From contig NZ_CP032364.1 of the NCBI RefSeq assembly GCF_003589745.1, forward strand, positions 248,001-312,000: DNA of 64,000 nt, written 5' to 3'. Both the position numbers and the translations under genes were made by a program. The notes below the pieces were generated by a model, which was given only the letters and a program-made list of their open reading frames with translations, was not told the DNA's origin and searched no databases. The stretch's first letter is position 1, and every line of letters starts with the position of its first letter. This stretch comes from Lachnoanaerobaculum umeaense. GTDB taxonomy: Bacteria > Bacillota > Clostridia > Lachnospirales > Lachnospiraceae. This document shows, piece after piece, positions 57,028 to 64,000 of this stretch.

Positions 57028-57229
57028 GGTTTTCCTCCTTTTCATATATGAATATTTCTTCTATTGTCTTGTTGAAATATAGAGCTATTTCAAAAGCTAA
57101 ATCCAAAGACGGATTATATTTGCCGTTTTCTATTGCACTGACAGTCTGCCTTGATACTTTTAATTCTTTTGCGAATTCTTCTTGGGTTAAACTTTTGAGC
57201 TTTCTTAATTTATCTAAGTTATTCTTCAA
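57014..57229 (-). CDS. XRE/Cro-type helix-turn-helix regulator, short form
   Basis: 71 residues if it starts at the TTG at 57229 (7 nt after GAGG); a GTG at 57235 is too close to that site. The helix-turn-helix reads SLTQEEFAKELKVSRQTVSA, then IENGKYNPSLDLAFEIALYF. It is a stand-alone DNA-binding domain of the YozG/Cro type. Twin operators overlap its promoter, suggesting autoregulation. Confidence 0.85.
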   Translation of the reverse strand: MKNNLDKLRKLKSLTQEEFAKELKVSRQTVSAIENGKYNPSLDLAFEIALYFNKTIEEIFIYEKEENHEKK

Positions 57230-57246
57230 ATACACTACCTCTTTAA

Positions 57247-57308
57247 TGTCAAGCTACCTTTACATTAAGTATAAATGATTTTATAATTTATGTCAAGTTA
57301 CCTTTACA
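57247..57308 (-). promoter_or_regulatory. Promoter with twin operators for the XRE/membrane-protein pair
   Basis: Minus strand: TTGACA (57296-57291), 17 bp, TATACT. The 18-bp box TGTAAAGGTARCTTGACA occurs twice, 44 bp apart (57291-57308 and 57247-57264), with one mismatch. Each box is itself an imperfect dyad (TGTAAAG/CTTGACA). The first covers the -35, the second lies just after the start site. Confidence 0.7.
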
Positions 57309-57360
57309 AAAGTTATATTTCACCTAGGGTGAAAAGTTTATTTCCACTATCCCTATATTA

Positions 57361-58966
57361 AAGTTGCATTTAGTCTTACACATATTTCAACTTTTACAAT
57401 AGTTGCATTTAGTAGTACATTTTATGTAAGACAGCTACCAGAAAGGTAGGTATTAATATAAAATCTTTAAATTCTTTTTATCACTTAACACTCGAAGATA
57501 GACACATTATACTCGCCGGCATAACTAATGGTTCCACTAAAACTGCTATCGCTAAAACTATAGGTAAAAACAAGTCTACTGTTTGTAAGGAAATTAAGTT
57601 GCATCGTAAGTTGACTCACAGATGTAGTATGCCTCTTGAATGTAATAACTACAAGAAATGCCCTTTTGGACGTAAATGTACTACTGAATGTATACTTTTT
57701 TCTCCATTCTACTGCAAGAGGCGTGACCGCTCTCCCGGTGCCTGCAATGGCTGTAGTAATCGGAGGCATTGTCGCTTCGATAAGTATGACTATTCCCCAC
57801 AAGATGCTTGGTTAGATTATAGATATACACTAGTAGACTCTAGGCAGGGTGTGAATCTAACCGCAAAGCAGGCTAAAGATCTAGCCAATACTATAGCTCC
57901 TCTACTTAAACAAGGGCTATCTCCATATCAGATACTTGCTTCACATCCTGAACTTGGTATATCTGAGAAAACACTGTACAACTACATAGAAGGTGATGTG
58001 TTTCATGAGATAGCCGGTATAACTGTCCTTGACCTTAGACGACAAGTCTCAAGAAAACCTTCAAAAAAGAAATCAAAGAAATTTAAAAAAAGAGCAGATA
58101 ATAAACATCTGATTGGACGTACATATAATGATTATAAGATATACATTGATGACAATCCGAATACTCTTATAACTCAAATGGATACAGTCTATAACGACGA
58201 AACCACTGGACCATTTATTCAGACTTTCAAATTTATTCCATCAGGCATCTTATTCGCACTCTATCAAACTGAAAAAACATCCTCTGCTATGAAAGATGGA
58301 GTAAATACATTAGAGACTATTCTTGGCAAAGATGTATTTAGAAAATATGTAAATGTTTTACTAACTGATAGAGGTTGTGAATTTTATGCAGCAAAGGATA
58401 TGGAAACAGATATGGATGGCTCCACACGCACTAGGGTATTCTATTGTGATCCTATGCAATCAGGGCAGAAAGGTTCTCTTGAAAACAATCACATTCAACT
58501 ACGCTATATCCTTCCAAAACAAACAGATTTGAGATCTATTGGTTTAACGGATCAACATTCTCTTAATCTTGTTATAAGCCATATAAATTCTGCACCTGTT
58601 GAAAAATTTGGTGGCAAGAGTCCTTTAGAGGTGGCATCCTTCATGTACCATGATCTCTATGAAAAGCTGATGACATTTGGTATCAGAGAAATTGAAAAAG
58701 ATAGGATTATTTTAAAACCCTATCTTCTGAAAAATAGATAACTCTAATTATAGGTAGCTGTCAGGGTGTCTCATAATGGTATCTTACAAGTGGAAATTAG
58801 TCCTACACTCAAAAAAATTCGACTAAAGTCCGCTTAATTGTCATTCAAAAAATGACTTATATGCACCTAAATAGCTCCATATAACACTTATATTGTAACA
58901 CTTATTGCATCTTTATAGTAGTATAAATGCTATATTTCTTTGCTTTTGTAACACTAAATGCAACTT
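57361..58966 (+). mobile_element. IS30-family insertion sequence
   Basis: The ends AAGTTGCATTTAGTCTTACA (57361-57380) and its near-perfect complement (58947-58966) match at 19 of 20 positions. Each end has a second inner copy (57401-57418 and 58894-58913), probably for transposase binding. One transposase gene lies inside. No clear target duplication is seen. The 200 bp after the transposase stop hold only the right end. Confidence 0.82.
57452..58741 (+). CDS. IS30-family transposase, without a standard start codon
   Basis: The coding frame extends well upstream of the first normal start (a TTG at 57599). Translated from an ATT at 57452 it begins with INIKSLNSFYHLTLEDRH and an HTH (STKTAIAKTIGKNKSTVCKE) typical of IS30 N-termini, giving 429 residues. 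AAGGTAGG is just before that ATT. The DDE residues are visible in TQMDTVYND, LLTDRGCEF and SLENNHIQLRY. A change of ATG to ATT could have reduced or silenced the gene; a start at ATA 57458 or at the TTG is also possible. Confidence 0.8.
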   Translation: MNIKSLNSFYHLTLEDRHIILAGITNGSTKTAIAKTIGKNKSTVCKEIKLHRKLTHRCSMPLECNNYKKCPFGRKCTTECILFSPFYCKRRDRSPGACNGCSNRRHCRFDKYDYSPQDAWLDYRYTLVDSRQGVNLTAKQAKDLANTIAPLLKQGLSPYQILASHPELGISEKTLYNYIEGDVFHEIAGITVLDLRRQVSRKPSKKKSKKFKKRADNKHLIGRTYNDYKIYIDDNPNTLITQMDTVYNDETTGPFIQTFKFIPSGILFALYQTEKTSSAMKDGVNTLETILGKDVFRKYVNVLLTDRGCEFYAAKDMETDMDGSTRTRVFYCDPMQSGQKGSLENNHIQLRYILPKQTDLRSIGLTDQHSLNLVISHINSAPVEKFGGKSPLEVASFMYHDLYEKLMTFGIREIEKDRIILKPYLLKNR

Positions 58967-59182
58967 ACATAATTTTACTTTTTTAAGTTGAATTAACATT
59001 TACACTTCAGCAAGTTATATTTCAATATTGTAAGAATACTGAAAAAAGTTTAGTAAGCACAATAATAAGATTGATATTGTATTTTGAAGATATATAGATT
59101 AGAATTAAAGTATCTTATATGGTTTTATTTCTAAAGTTCTAAAATTCTAAGTTTCAAAAAATAATCCAACAGTGAATTTTTT
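58967..59182. other. Left boundary of the Rpn array
   Basis: No gene. From about 58998 the sequence starts to resemble the spacers between array copies (CAAGTTATATTT, TATTGTATTTT, AAATTCTAAGTTTC), with rising similarity towards the first gene. Confidence 0.5.
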
Positions 59183-59198
59183 TGGTATAATAAGGAGG
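59183..59198 (+). promoter_or_regulatory. Extended -10 abutting the ribosome site, array copy 1
   Basis: TGGTATAAT (59183-59191) directly followed by AAGGAGG. Initiation about 7 nt downstream would remove most of the ribosome site. No convincing -35 is seen. Confidence 0.5.
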
Positions 59199-59202
59199 AG
59201 AT

Positions 59203-60096
59203 ATGCAAGATAAGGATATAACTCAAAAAGTGCTTGAAAAGTACAATGATGTATTTGCGGATATTTTAAATGTACTTTTATTTGATGGAAGAAATGTAGT
59301 AGAAGAATCTACACTTACAGATGCACTGCCAATGAGTATGTTAAAGATTGATGGTAGAGTCAGATCTCAGGAAAGGGATATAGCAAAGTATTGGCGTAAA
59401 AGCAAAATCAATGTAGCATTGTTCGGACTTGAAAATCAGACAGTAGCAAATAAACTGATGCCGCTTAGAGTATTTGGATATGACGGCACGGAGTATGTAA
59501 AGCAAAGCAGGAAAGAAAACAGTGATAAAGCAAAGTATCCTGTGATTACATTGGTGCTGTATCTGGGATATGAAAAGAGATGGAACTATCCCAAAACACT
59601 TTTCGAAGTTTTGGATATAGATGAAGATATCAAGCCATATGTGAATGACTTTAAGATAAACTTATTTGAGATAGCATATCTGGATAGAGAAAAGATAGAC
59701 TTATTTAAAAGTGATTTTAGGATATTGGCTGACTACCTCTATCAGATGAGGGTAAATAGAGATTATATAGCTGATGAAACTACTATTGAGCATGTGGAAG
59801 AACTTTTAACACTAATGTCGGCAATGACAGGAGATAATAGATTTGAAGAAACTATAAACGAATTGAAGGGAAAGGAGAACATCAATATGTGTGAAGTATT
59901 GGATAGAGTAGAGGCTAGAGGAATAGAAAAGGGTATAGAGCAAGGAATAGAAAAGGGAAGAATGGAAGGAAGGCAGGAAGGTATTATAAATATTCTTATA
60001 TCGCTGGTAAATGATGGAATATTAAGTGTTTATGAAGCTGCGTCTAGGGCAGATATGAGTGTTGAAGATTTTAAAAAGTATATAAATAAAAATTGA
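59203..60096 (+). CDS. Rpn-type PD-(D/E)XK nuclease, array copy 1
   Basis: 297 residues. N-terminal nuclease-like domain: ILNVLLFDGRNVV, SQERDIAKYW with D59, and LFGLENQT with E77-x-Q79, which fits a PD-(D/E)XK core. A central conserved region includes YPVITLVLYLGYEKRWNYP and FKINLFEIAYLD. From 229 on come MCEVLDRVEARG, the charged repeats GIEKGIEQGIEKG and a C-terminal helix ending YINKN. This copy has the longer repeat form (extra MEGR). Rpn proteins are reported nucleases in recombination and phage defence; many are annotated as transposases, but there are no inverted-repeat ends here. This copy has the most diverged upstream region of the array. Confidence 0.85.
   Translation: MQDKDITQKVLEKYNDVFADILNVLLFDGRNVVEESTLTDALPMSMLKIDGRVRSQERDIAKYWRKSKINVALFGLENQTVANKLMPLRVFGYDGTEYVKQSRKENSDKAKYPVITLVLYLGYEKRWNYPKTLFEVLDIDEDIKPYVNDFKINLFEIAYLDREKIDLFKSDFRILADYLYQMRVNRDYIADETTIEHVEELLTLMSAMTGDNRFEETINELKGKENINMCEVLDRVEARGIEKGIEQGIEKGRMEGRQEGIINILISLVNDGILSVYEAASRADMSVEDFKKYINKN
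59887..60096 (+). CDS. Putative intragenic RpnS-like product, array copy 1
   Basis: In-frame ATG at codon 229, 9 nt after AAAGGAG (59871-59877). It would give 69 residues holding only the repeat and C-terminal region, the part that neutralises the nuclease in characterised E. coli Rpn loci. Confidence 0.5.
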   Translation: MCEVLDRVEARGIEKGIEQGIEKGRMEGRQEGIINILISLVNDGILSVYEAASRADMSVEDFKKYINKN

Positions 60097-60117
60097 TAAA
60101 AATGAATAAGTATGATT

Positions 60118-60143
60118 GGGGCTGTTTGTGTGGCAGCCCCTTT
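60118..60143 (+). terminator. Hairpin after array copy 1
   Basis: GGGGCTG/CAGCCCC stem, 9-nt loop, then only TTT; a weak terminator that may let transcription pass along the array. Confidence 0.65.
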
Positions 60144-60371
60144 GCATATAGTAAATCTACTTGGTATGTTTATCCATTCCATAATCAAATATATTTTATT
60201 CCTAAGGTGAAAAGTGTGGAAGATTTTTAGGCTATATTTAGTGAATCTTAAAAAGTTTCTTATTGTATTTTAGACATATATATCGTAAGATTAAAATATT
60301 AGATTTAGTTCGAAATTCTAAAAATTCTAAGTTTCAAAAAGTTCAAATAATAATCCAATATTAAATTCTTT

Positions 60372-60387
60372 TGGTATAATAAGGAGG
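60372..60387 (+). promoter_or_regulatory. Extended -10 abutting the ribosome site, array copy 2
   Basis: TGGTATAAT then AAGGAGG, identical to copy 1. Confidence 0.5.
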
Positions 60388-60391
60388 AGAT

Positions 60392-61273
60392 ATGCAAGAT
60401 AAGGATATAACTCAAAAAGTGCTTGAAAAGTATAATGATGTATTTGCGGATATTTTAAATGTACTTTTATTTGATGGAAGAAATGTGGTAGAAGAATCTG
60501 CACTTATAGGTGCATTGCCGATGAGTATGTTAAAGATTGACGGCAGAGTCAGATCTCAGGAAAGAGATATAGCAAAGTACTGGCGTAAAAGCAAAATCAA
60601 TGTAGCATTGTTCGGACTTGAAAATCAGACAGTAGCAAATAAACTGATGCCACTTAGAGTATTTGGATATGACGGTGCGGAGTATGTAAAGCAAAGCAGG
60701 AAAGAAAACAGTGATAAGGCAAAGTATCCTGTGATTACATTGGTGCTGTATCTGGGATATGAAAAGAGATGGAACTATCCCAAAACTCTTTTCGAAGTTT
60801 TGGATATAGATGAAGATATCAAGCCATATGTGAATGACTTTAAGATAAACTTATTTGAAATAGCATATATGGACAGAGAAAAGATAGACTTATTTAAAAG
60901 TGATTTTAGGATACTGGCTGATTACCTCTATCAGATGCGGGTAAACAGAGACTATATAGCTGATGAAACTACTATTGAGCATGTGGAAGAACTTTTAACA
61001 CTAATGTCGGCAATGACAGGAGATAATAGATTTGAAGAAACTATAAACGAATTGAAGGGAAAGGAGAATGTCAATATGTGTGAAGTATTGGATAGAGTAG
61101 AGGCTAGAGGAATAAAAAAAGGTATTGAACAAGGAATAGAAAAAGGAAGGCAGGAAGGTATTATAAATATTCTTATATCGCTGGTAAATGATGGAATATT
61201 AAGTGTTTATGAAGCTGCGTCTAGGGCAGATATGAGTGTTGAAGATTTTAAAAAGTATATAAATAAAAATTGA
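60392..61273 (+). CDS. Rpn-type PD-(D/E)XK nuclease, array copy 2
   Basis: 293 residues, nearly identical to copy 1, with the same D59 and E77-x-Q79. It differs near residue 39 (ALIGALP for TLTDALP) and at IAYMDREK. In the repeat region it has IKKG in place of IEKG and lacks the four-residue MEGR insertion. Repeat-number change is the main length difference between copies, as reported for Rpn families elsewhere. Confidence 0.85.
   Translation: MQDKDITQKVLEKYNDVFADILNVLLFDGRNVVEESALIGALPMSMLKIDGRVRSQERDIAKYWRKSKINVALFGLENQTVANKLMPLRVFGYDGAEYVKQSRKENSDKAKYPVITLVLYLGYEKRWNYPKTLFEVLDIDEDIKPYVNDFKINLFEIAYMDREKIDLFKSDFRILADYLYQMRVNRDYIADETTIEHVEELLTLMSAMTGDNRFEETINELKGKENVNMCEVLDRVEARGIKKGIEQGIEKGRQEGIINILISLVNDGILSVYEAASRADMSVEDFKKYINKN
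61076..61273 (+). CDS. Putative intragenic RpnS-like product, array copy 2
   Basis: In-frame ATG at codon 229, 9 nt after AAAGGAG; 65 residues, the short repeat form. Confidence 0.5.
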   Translation: MCEVLDRVEARGIKKGIEQGIEKGRQEGIINILISLVNDGILSVYEAASRADMSVEDFKKYINKN

Positions 61274-61294
61274 TAAAAATGAATAAGTATGATA

Positions 61295-61320
61295 GGGGCT
61301 GTTTGTGTGACAGCCCCTTT
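61295..61320 (+). terminator. Hairpin after array copy 2
   Basis: GGGGCTGT/ACAGCCCC stem, then TTT. Confidence 0.65.
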
Positions 61321-61547
61321 GCATATAGTAAATCTACTTGGTATGTTTATCTATTCCATAATAAAATATATTTTATTCCTAAGGTGAAAAGTGTGGAAGA
61401 TTTTTAGGCTATATTTAGTGAATCTTAAAAAGTTTCTTATTGTATTTTAGACATATATATCGTAAAATCAAAGCATTAGATTTAGTTCGAAATTCTAAAA
61501 ATTCTAAGTTTCAAAAGTTCAAAAAATAATCCAATATTAAATTTTTT

Positions 61548-61563
61548 TGGTATAATAAGGAGG
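61548..61563 (+). promoter_or_regulatory. Extended -10 abutting the ribosome site, array copy 3
   Basis: TGGTATAAT then AAGGAGG. Confidence 0.5.
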
Positions 61564-61567
61564 AGAT

Positions 61568-62461
61568 ATGCAAGATAAGGATATAACTCAAAAAGTGCTT
61601 GAAAAGTATAATGATGTATTTGCGGATATTTTAAATGTACTTTTATTTGATGGAAGAAATGTGGTAGAAGAATCTGCACTTATAGATGCATTGCCGATGA
61701 GTATGTTAAAGATTGACGGCAGAGTCAGATCACAGGAAAGGGATATAGCAAAGTACTGGCGTAAAAGTAAAATTAAAGTAACATTATTCGGACTTGAAAA
61801 TCAGACGATAGCGGATAGACTGATGCCGCTTAGAGTTTTTGGATATGACGGTGCAGAGTATGTAAAGCAAAGCAGAAAAGAAAACAGTGACAAGGCAAAG
61901 TATCCTGTGATTACATTGGTGCTGTATCTGGGATATGAAAAGAGATGGAACTATCCCAAAACTCTTTTCGAAGTTTTGGATATAGATGAAGATATCAAGC
62001 CATATGTGAATGACTTTAAGATAAACTTATTTGAGATAGCATATCTGGATAGAGAAAAGATAGACTTATTTAAAAGTGATTTTAGGATATTGGCTGACTA
62101 CCTCTATCAGATGAGGGTAAATAGAGATTATATAGCTGATGAAACTACTATTGAGCATGTGGAAGAACTTTTAACACTAATGTCGGCAATGACAGGAGAT
62201 AATAGATTTGAAGAAACTATAAACGAATTGAAGGGAAAGGAGAACATCAATATGTGTGAAGTATTGGATAGAGTAGAGGCTAGAGGAATAGAAAAGGGTA
62301 TAGAGCAAGGAATAGAAAAGGGAAGAATGGAAGGAAGGCAGGAAGGTATTATAAATATTCTTATATCGCTGGTAAATGATGGAATATTAAGTGTTTATGA
62401 AGCTGCGTCTAGGGCAGATATGAGTGTTGAAGATTTTAAAAAGTATATAAATAAAAATTGA
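61568..62461 (+). CDS. Rpn-type PD-(D/E)XK nuclease, array copy 3
   Basis: 297 residues. A mosaic: the first part shares ALIDALP with copy 2's ALIGALP, but the 3' half, including the MEGR insertion and IEKG, matches copy 1. It has its own changes around 68-85: SKIKVTLFGLENQTIADRL against SKINVALFGLENQTVANKL in the others. The E77-x-Q79 core is kept. The pattern suggests recombination or gene conversion between copies. Confidence 0.85.
   Translation: MQDKDITQKVLEKYNDVFADILNVLLFDGRNVVEESALIDALPMSMLKIDGRVRSQERDIAKYWRKSKIKVTLFGLENQTIADRLMPLRVFGYDGAEYVKQSRKENSDKAKYPVITLVLYLGYEKRWNYPKTLFEVLDIDEDIKPYVNDFKINLFEIAYLDREKIDLFKSDFRILADYLYQMRVNRDYIADETTIEHVEELLTLMSAMTGDNRFEETINELKGKENINMCEVLDRVEARGIEKGIEQGIEKGRMEGRQEGIINILISLVNDGILSVYEAASRADMSVEDFKKYINKN
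62252..62461 (+). CDS. Putative intragenic RpnS-like product, array copy 3
   Basis: In-frame ATG at codon 229 behind AAAGGAG; 69 residues, same sequence as in copy 1. Confidence 0.5.
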   Translation: MCEVLDRVEARGIEKGIEQGIEKGRMEGRQEGIINILISLVNDGILSVYEAASRADMSVEDFKKYINKN

Positions 62462-62482
62462 TAAAAATGAATAAGTATGATA

Positions 62483-62508
62483 GGGGCTGTTTGTGTGACA
62501 GCCCCTTT
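62483..62508 (+). terminator. Hairpin after array copy 3
   Basis: GGGGCTGT/ACAGCCCC stem, then TTT. Confidence 0.65.
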
Positions 62509-62736
62509 GCATATAGTAAGGCTACTTGGTATGTTTATCTATTCCATAATAAAATATATTTTATTCCTAGGTCGAAAAGTGTGGAATATTTATCAAGTTA
62601 TATTTAGTGAATCTTAAAAAGTTTCTTATTGTATTTTAGACATATATATCGTAAAATCAAAGCATTAGATTTTGTTCGAAATTCTAAAAATTCTAAGTTT
62701 CAAAAGTTCAAAGAATAATCCAATATTAAATTTTTT

Positions 62737-62752
62737 TGGTATAATAAGGAGG
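62737..62752 (+). promoter_or_regulatory. Extended -10 abutting the ribosome site, array copy 4
   Basis: TGGTATAAT then AAGGAGG. Confidence 0.5.
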
Positions 62753-62756
62753 AGAT

Positions 62757-63638
62757 ATGCAAGGTAAGGATATAACTCAAAAAGTGCTTGAAAAGTATAA
62801 TGATGTATTTGCGGATATTTTAAATGTACTTTTATTTGATGGAAGAAATGTAGTAGATGAATCTACGCTTACAGATGCATTGCCAATGAGTATGCTAAAG
62901 ATAGATGGAAGAGTCAGATCTCAGGAAAGGGATATTGCAAAGTACTGGCGTAAAAGCAAAATCAATGTAGCATTGTTCGGACTTGAAAATCAGACAGTAG
63001 CAAATAAACTGATGCCACTTAGAGTATTTGGATATGACGGTGCGGAGTATGTAAAGCAAAGCAGGAAAGAAAACAGTGACAAGGCAAAGTATCCTGTGAT
63101 TACATTGGTGCTGTATCTGGGATATGAAAAGAGATGGAACTATCCCAAAACACTTTTCGAAGTGTTGGATATAGATGAAGATATCAAGCCATATGTGAAT
63201 GACTTTAAGATAAACTTATTTGAAATAGCATATCTGGATAGAGAAAAGATAGACTTATTTAAAAGTGATTTTAGGATACTGGCTGATTACCTCTATCAGA
63301 TGCGGGTAAACAGAGACTATATAGCTGATGAAACTACTATTGAGCATGTGGAAGAACTTTTAACACTAATGTCGGCAATGACAGGAGATAATAGATTTGA
63401 AGAAACTATAAACGAATTGAAGGGAAAGGAGAATGTCAATATGTGTGAAGTATTGGATAGAGTAGAGGCTAGAGGAATAAAAAAAGGTATTGAACAAGGA
63501 ATAGAAAAAGGAAGGCAGGAAGGTATTATAAATATTCTTATATCGCTGGTAAATGATGGAATATTAAGTGTTTATGAAGCTGCGTCTAGGGCAGATATGA
63601 GTGTTGAAGATTTTAAAAAGTATATAAATAAAAATTGA
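62757..63638 (+). CDS. Rpn-type PD-(D/E)XK nuclease, array copy 4
   Basis: 293 residues. It starts MQGKDITQ rather than MQDKDITQ and has VVDESTLTDALP, while its 3' half matches copy 2 (IKKG, no MEGR). Active-site residues D59 and E77-x-Q79 are kept. The spacer that follows is identical by eye to the one before it. Confidence 0.85.
   Translation: MQGKDITQKVLEKYNDVFADILNVLLFDGRNVVDESTLTDALPMSMLKIDGRVRSQERDIAKYWRKSKINVALFGLENQTVANKLMPLRVFGYDGAEYVKQSRKENSDKAKYPVITLVLYLGYEKRWNYPKTLFEVLDIDEDIKPYVNDFKINLFEIAYLDREKIDLFKSDFRILADYLYQMRVNRDYIADETTIEHVEELLTLMSAMTGDNRFEETINELKGKENVNMCEVLDRVEARGIKKGIEQGIEKGRQEGIINILISLVNDGILSVYEAASRADMSVEDFKKYINKN
63441..63638 (+). CDS. Putative intragenic RpnS-like product, array copy 4
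   Basis: In-frame ATG at codon 229 behind AAAGGAG; 65 residues, same sequence as in copy 2. Confidence 0.5.
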   Translation: MCEVLDRVEARGIKKGIEQGIEKGRQEGIINILISLVNDGILSVYEAASRADMSVEDFKKYINKN

Positions 63639-63659
63639 TAAAAATGAATAAGTATGATA

Positions 63660-63685
63660 GGGGCTGTTTGTGTGACAGCCCCTTT
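63660..63685 (+). terminator. Hairpin after array copy 4
   Basis: GGGGCTGT/ACAGCCCC stem, then TTT. Confidence 0.65.
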
Positions 63686-63913
63686 GCATATAGTAAGGCT
63701 ACTTGGTATGTTTATCTATTCCATAATAAAATATATTTTATTCCTAGGTCGAAAAGTGTGGAATATTTATCAAGTTATATTTAGTGAATCTTAAAAAGTT
63801 TCTTATTGTATTTTAGACATATATATCGTAAAATCAAAGCATTAGATTTTGTTCGAAATTCTAAAAATTCTAAGTTTCAAAAGTTCAAAGAATAATCCAA
63901 TATTAAATTTTTT

Positions 63914-63929
63914 TGGTATAATAAGGAGG
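63914..63929 (+). promoter_or_regulatory. Extended -10 abutting the ribosome site, array copy 5
   Basis: TGGTATAAT then AAGGAGG. Confidence 0.5.
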
Positions 63930-63933
63930 AGAT

Positions 63934-64000
63934 ATGCAAGGTAAGGATATAACTCAAAAAGTGCTTGAAAAGTATAATGATGTATTTGCGGATATTTTAA
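63934..64000 (+). CDS. Rpn-type nuclease, array copy 5, cut by the window edge
   Basis: The first 22 codons are visible (MQGKDITQKVLEKYNDV...), identical to copy 4. The rest lies outside the window, so length and integrity are unknown. Confidence 0.85.
   Translation, partial: MQGKDITQKVLEKYNDVFADIL

Larger units (their letters stand above)
59070..64000 (+). repeat. Tandem array of Rpn gene units (four complete, one partial)
   Basis: Gene starts at 59203, 60392, 61568, 62757 and 63934 are 1189, 1176, 1189 and 1177 bp apart. Coding lengths alternate 297, 293, 297, 293 residues, so a two-gene unit of about 2365 bp seems duplicated. Spacers are 294-295 bp. The last visible stretch, 63639-64000, reads identical to 62462-62823. 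The array continues beyond the window. Confidence 0.95.

Noticed and set aside
59203..64000. Array copies as separate insertion sequences
   Set aside because: No inverted-repeat ends or target duplications around each unit; the regular head-to-tail period fits unequal crossing-over.

Overview
The window is low-GC, densely coding DNA that fits an anaerobic Firmicute of the class Clostridia, most likely family Lachnospiraceae. The evidence is the low GC content, the choline-binding-type surface proteins ending in a TPDGY-type tail, a GerMN spore-germination-type lipoprotein, a cobA-hemD fusion, and several Rpn/PD-(D/E)XK genes of the kind common in that family. Genus is not determinable from sequence alone; an oral Lachnospiraceae such as Lachnoanaerobaculum is a guess. 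No rRNA or tRNA gene was seen.

Layout. 1-15.2 kb: the end of a ROK sugar kinase, a lipoprotein, then a three-gene surface-protein operon (535, 2299 and 1598 residues) behind a promoter and a leader of about 500 nt. 15.3-19.1 kb: a hypothetical gene, a ribokinase and an accessory patch. The patch holds a solitary Rpn gene, a cas3 fragment that runs into one good and one decayed type I-E CRISPR repeat exactly 61 bp apart, a second decayed gene, and duplicated flanking sequence. 19.2-26.4 kb: seven overlapping genes for tetrapyrrole synthesis from glutamyl-tRNA to cobalt-sirohydrochlorin. 26.7-28.8 kb: a DegV protein and an NADP-type secondary alcohol dehydrogenase. 28.8-36.3 kb: a cell-surface polysaccharide cluster (three family 2 glycosyltransferases, a polyprenyl-phosphate sugar transferase, an LCP ligase), followed by HtrA, TrmB, S20 and a CIRCE-controlled small heat-shock protein.

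40-55.3 kb is a long co-directional housekeeping run: asnA, ftsB-like, tilS, hpt, ftsH, a GH13 amylase, a MATE pump, an M19 dipeptidase, a small membrane protein, DegV, a histidine kinase, a GerMN lipoprotein and comEC. Most junctions overlap or nearly touch. 55.4-57.3 kb has a MITE-like 240-bp inverted-repeat element, an ATC-hydrolase-family gene, and a regulator/membrane-protein pair with twin operators. 57.4-59.0 kb is an IS30-family element. 59.1 kb to the window end is a tandem array of near-identical Rpn genes (four complete, a fifth cut by the edge).

The most interesting system is the Rpn family. All five complete genes, including the diverged solitary one, have an in-frame ATG at codon 229 behind a strong Shine-Dalgarno sequence. 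This is the arrangement expected for an intragenic antitoxin. All six gene starts also have an extended -10 (TGnTATAAT) directly abutting the Shine-Dalgarno sequence of the full-length gene, so transcripts from it would lack most of that site. Together these suggest a tandemly amplified, self-neutralising nuclease array in which the toxin is poorly translated and the antitoxin well translated. This is inference and has not been tested here.
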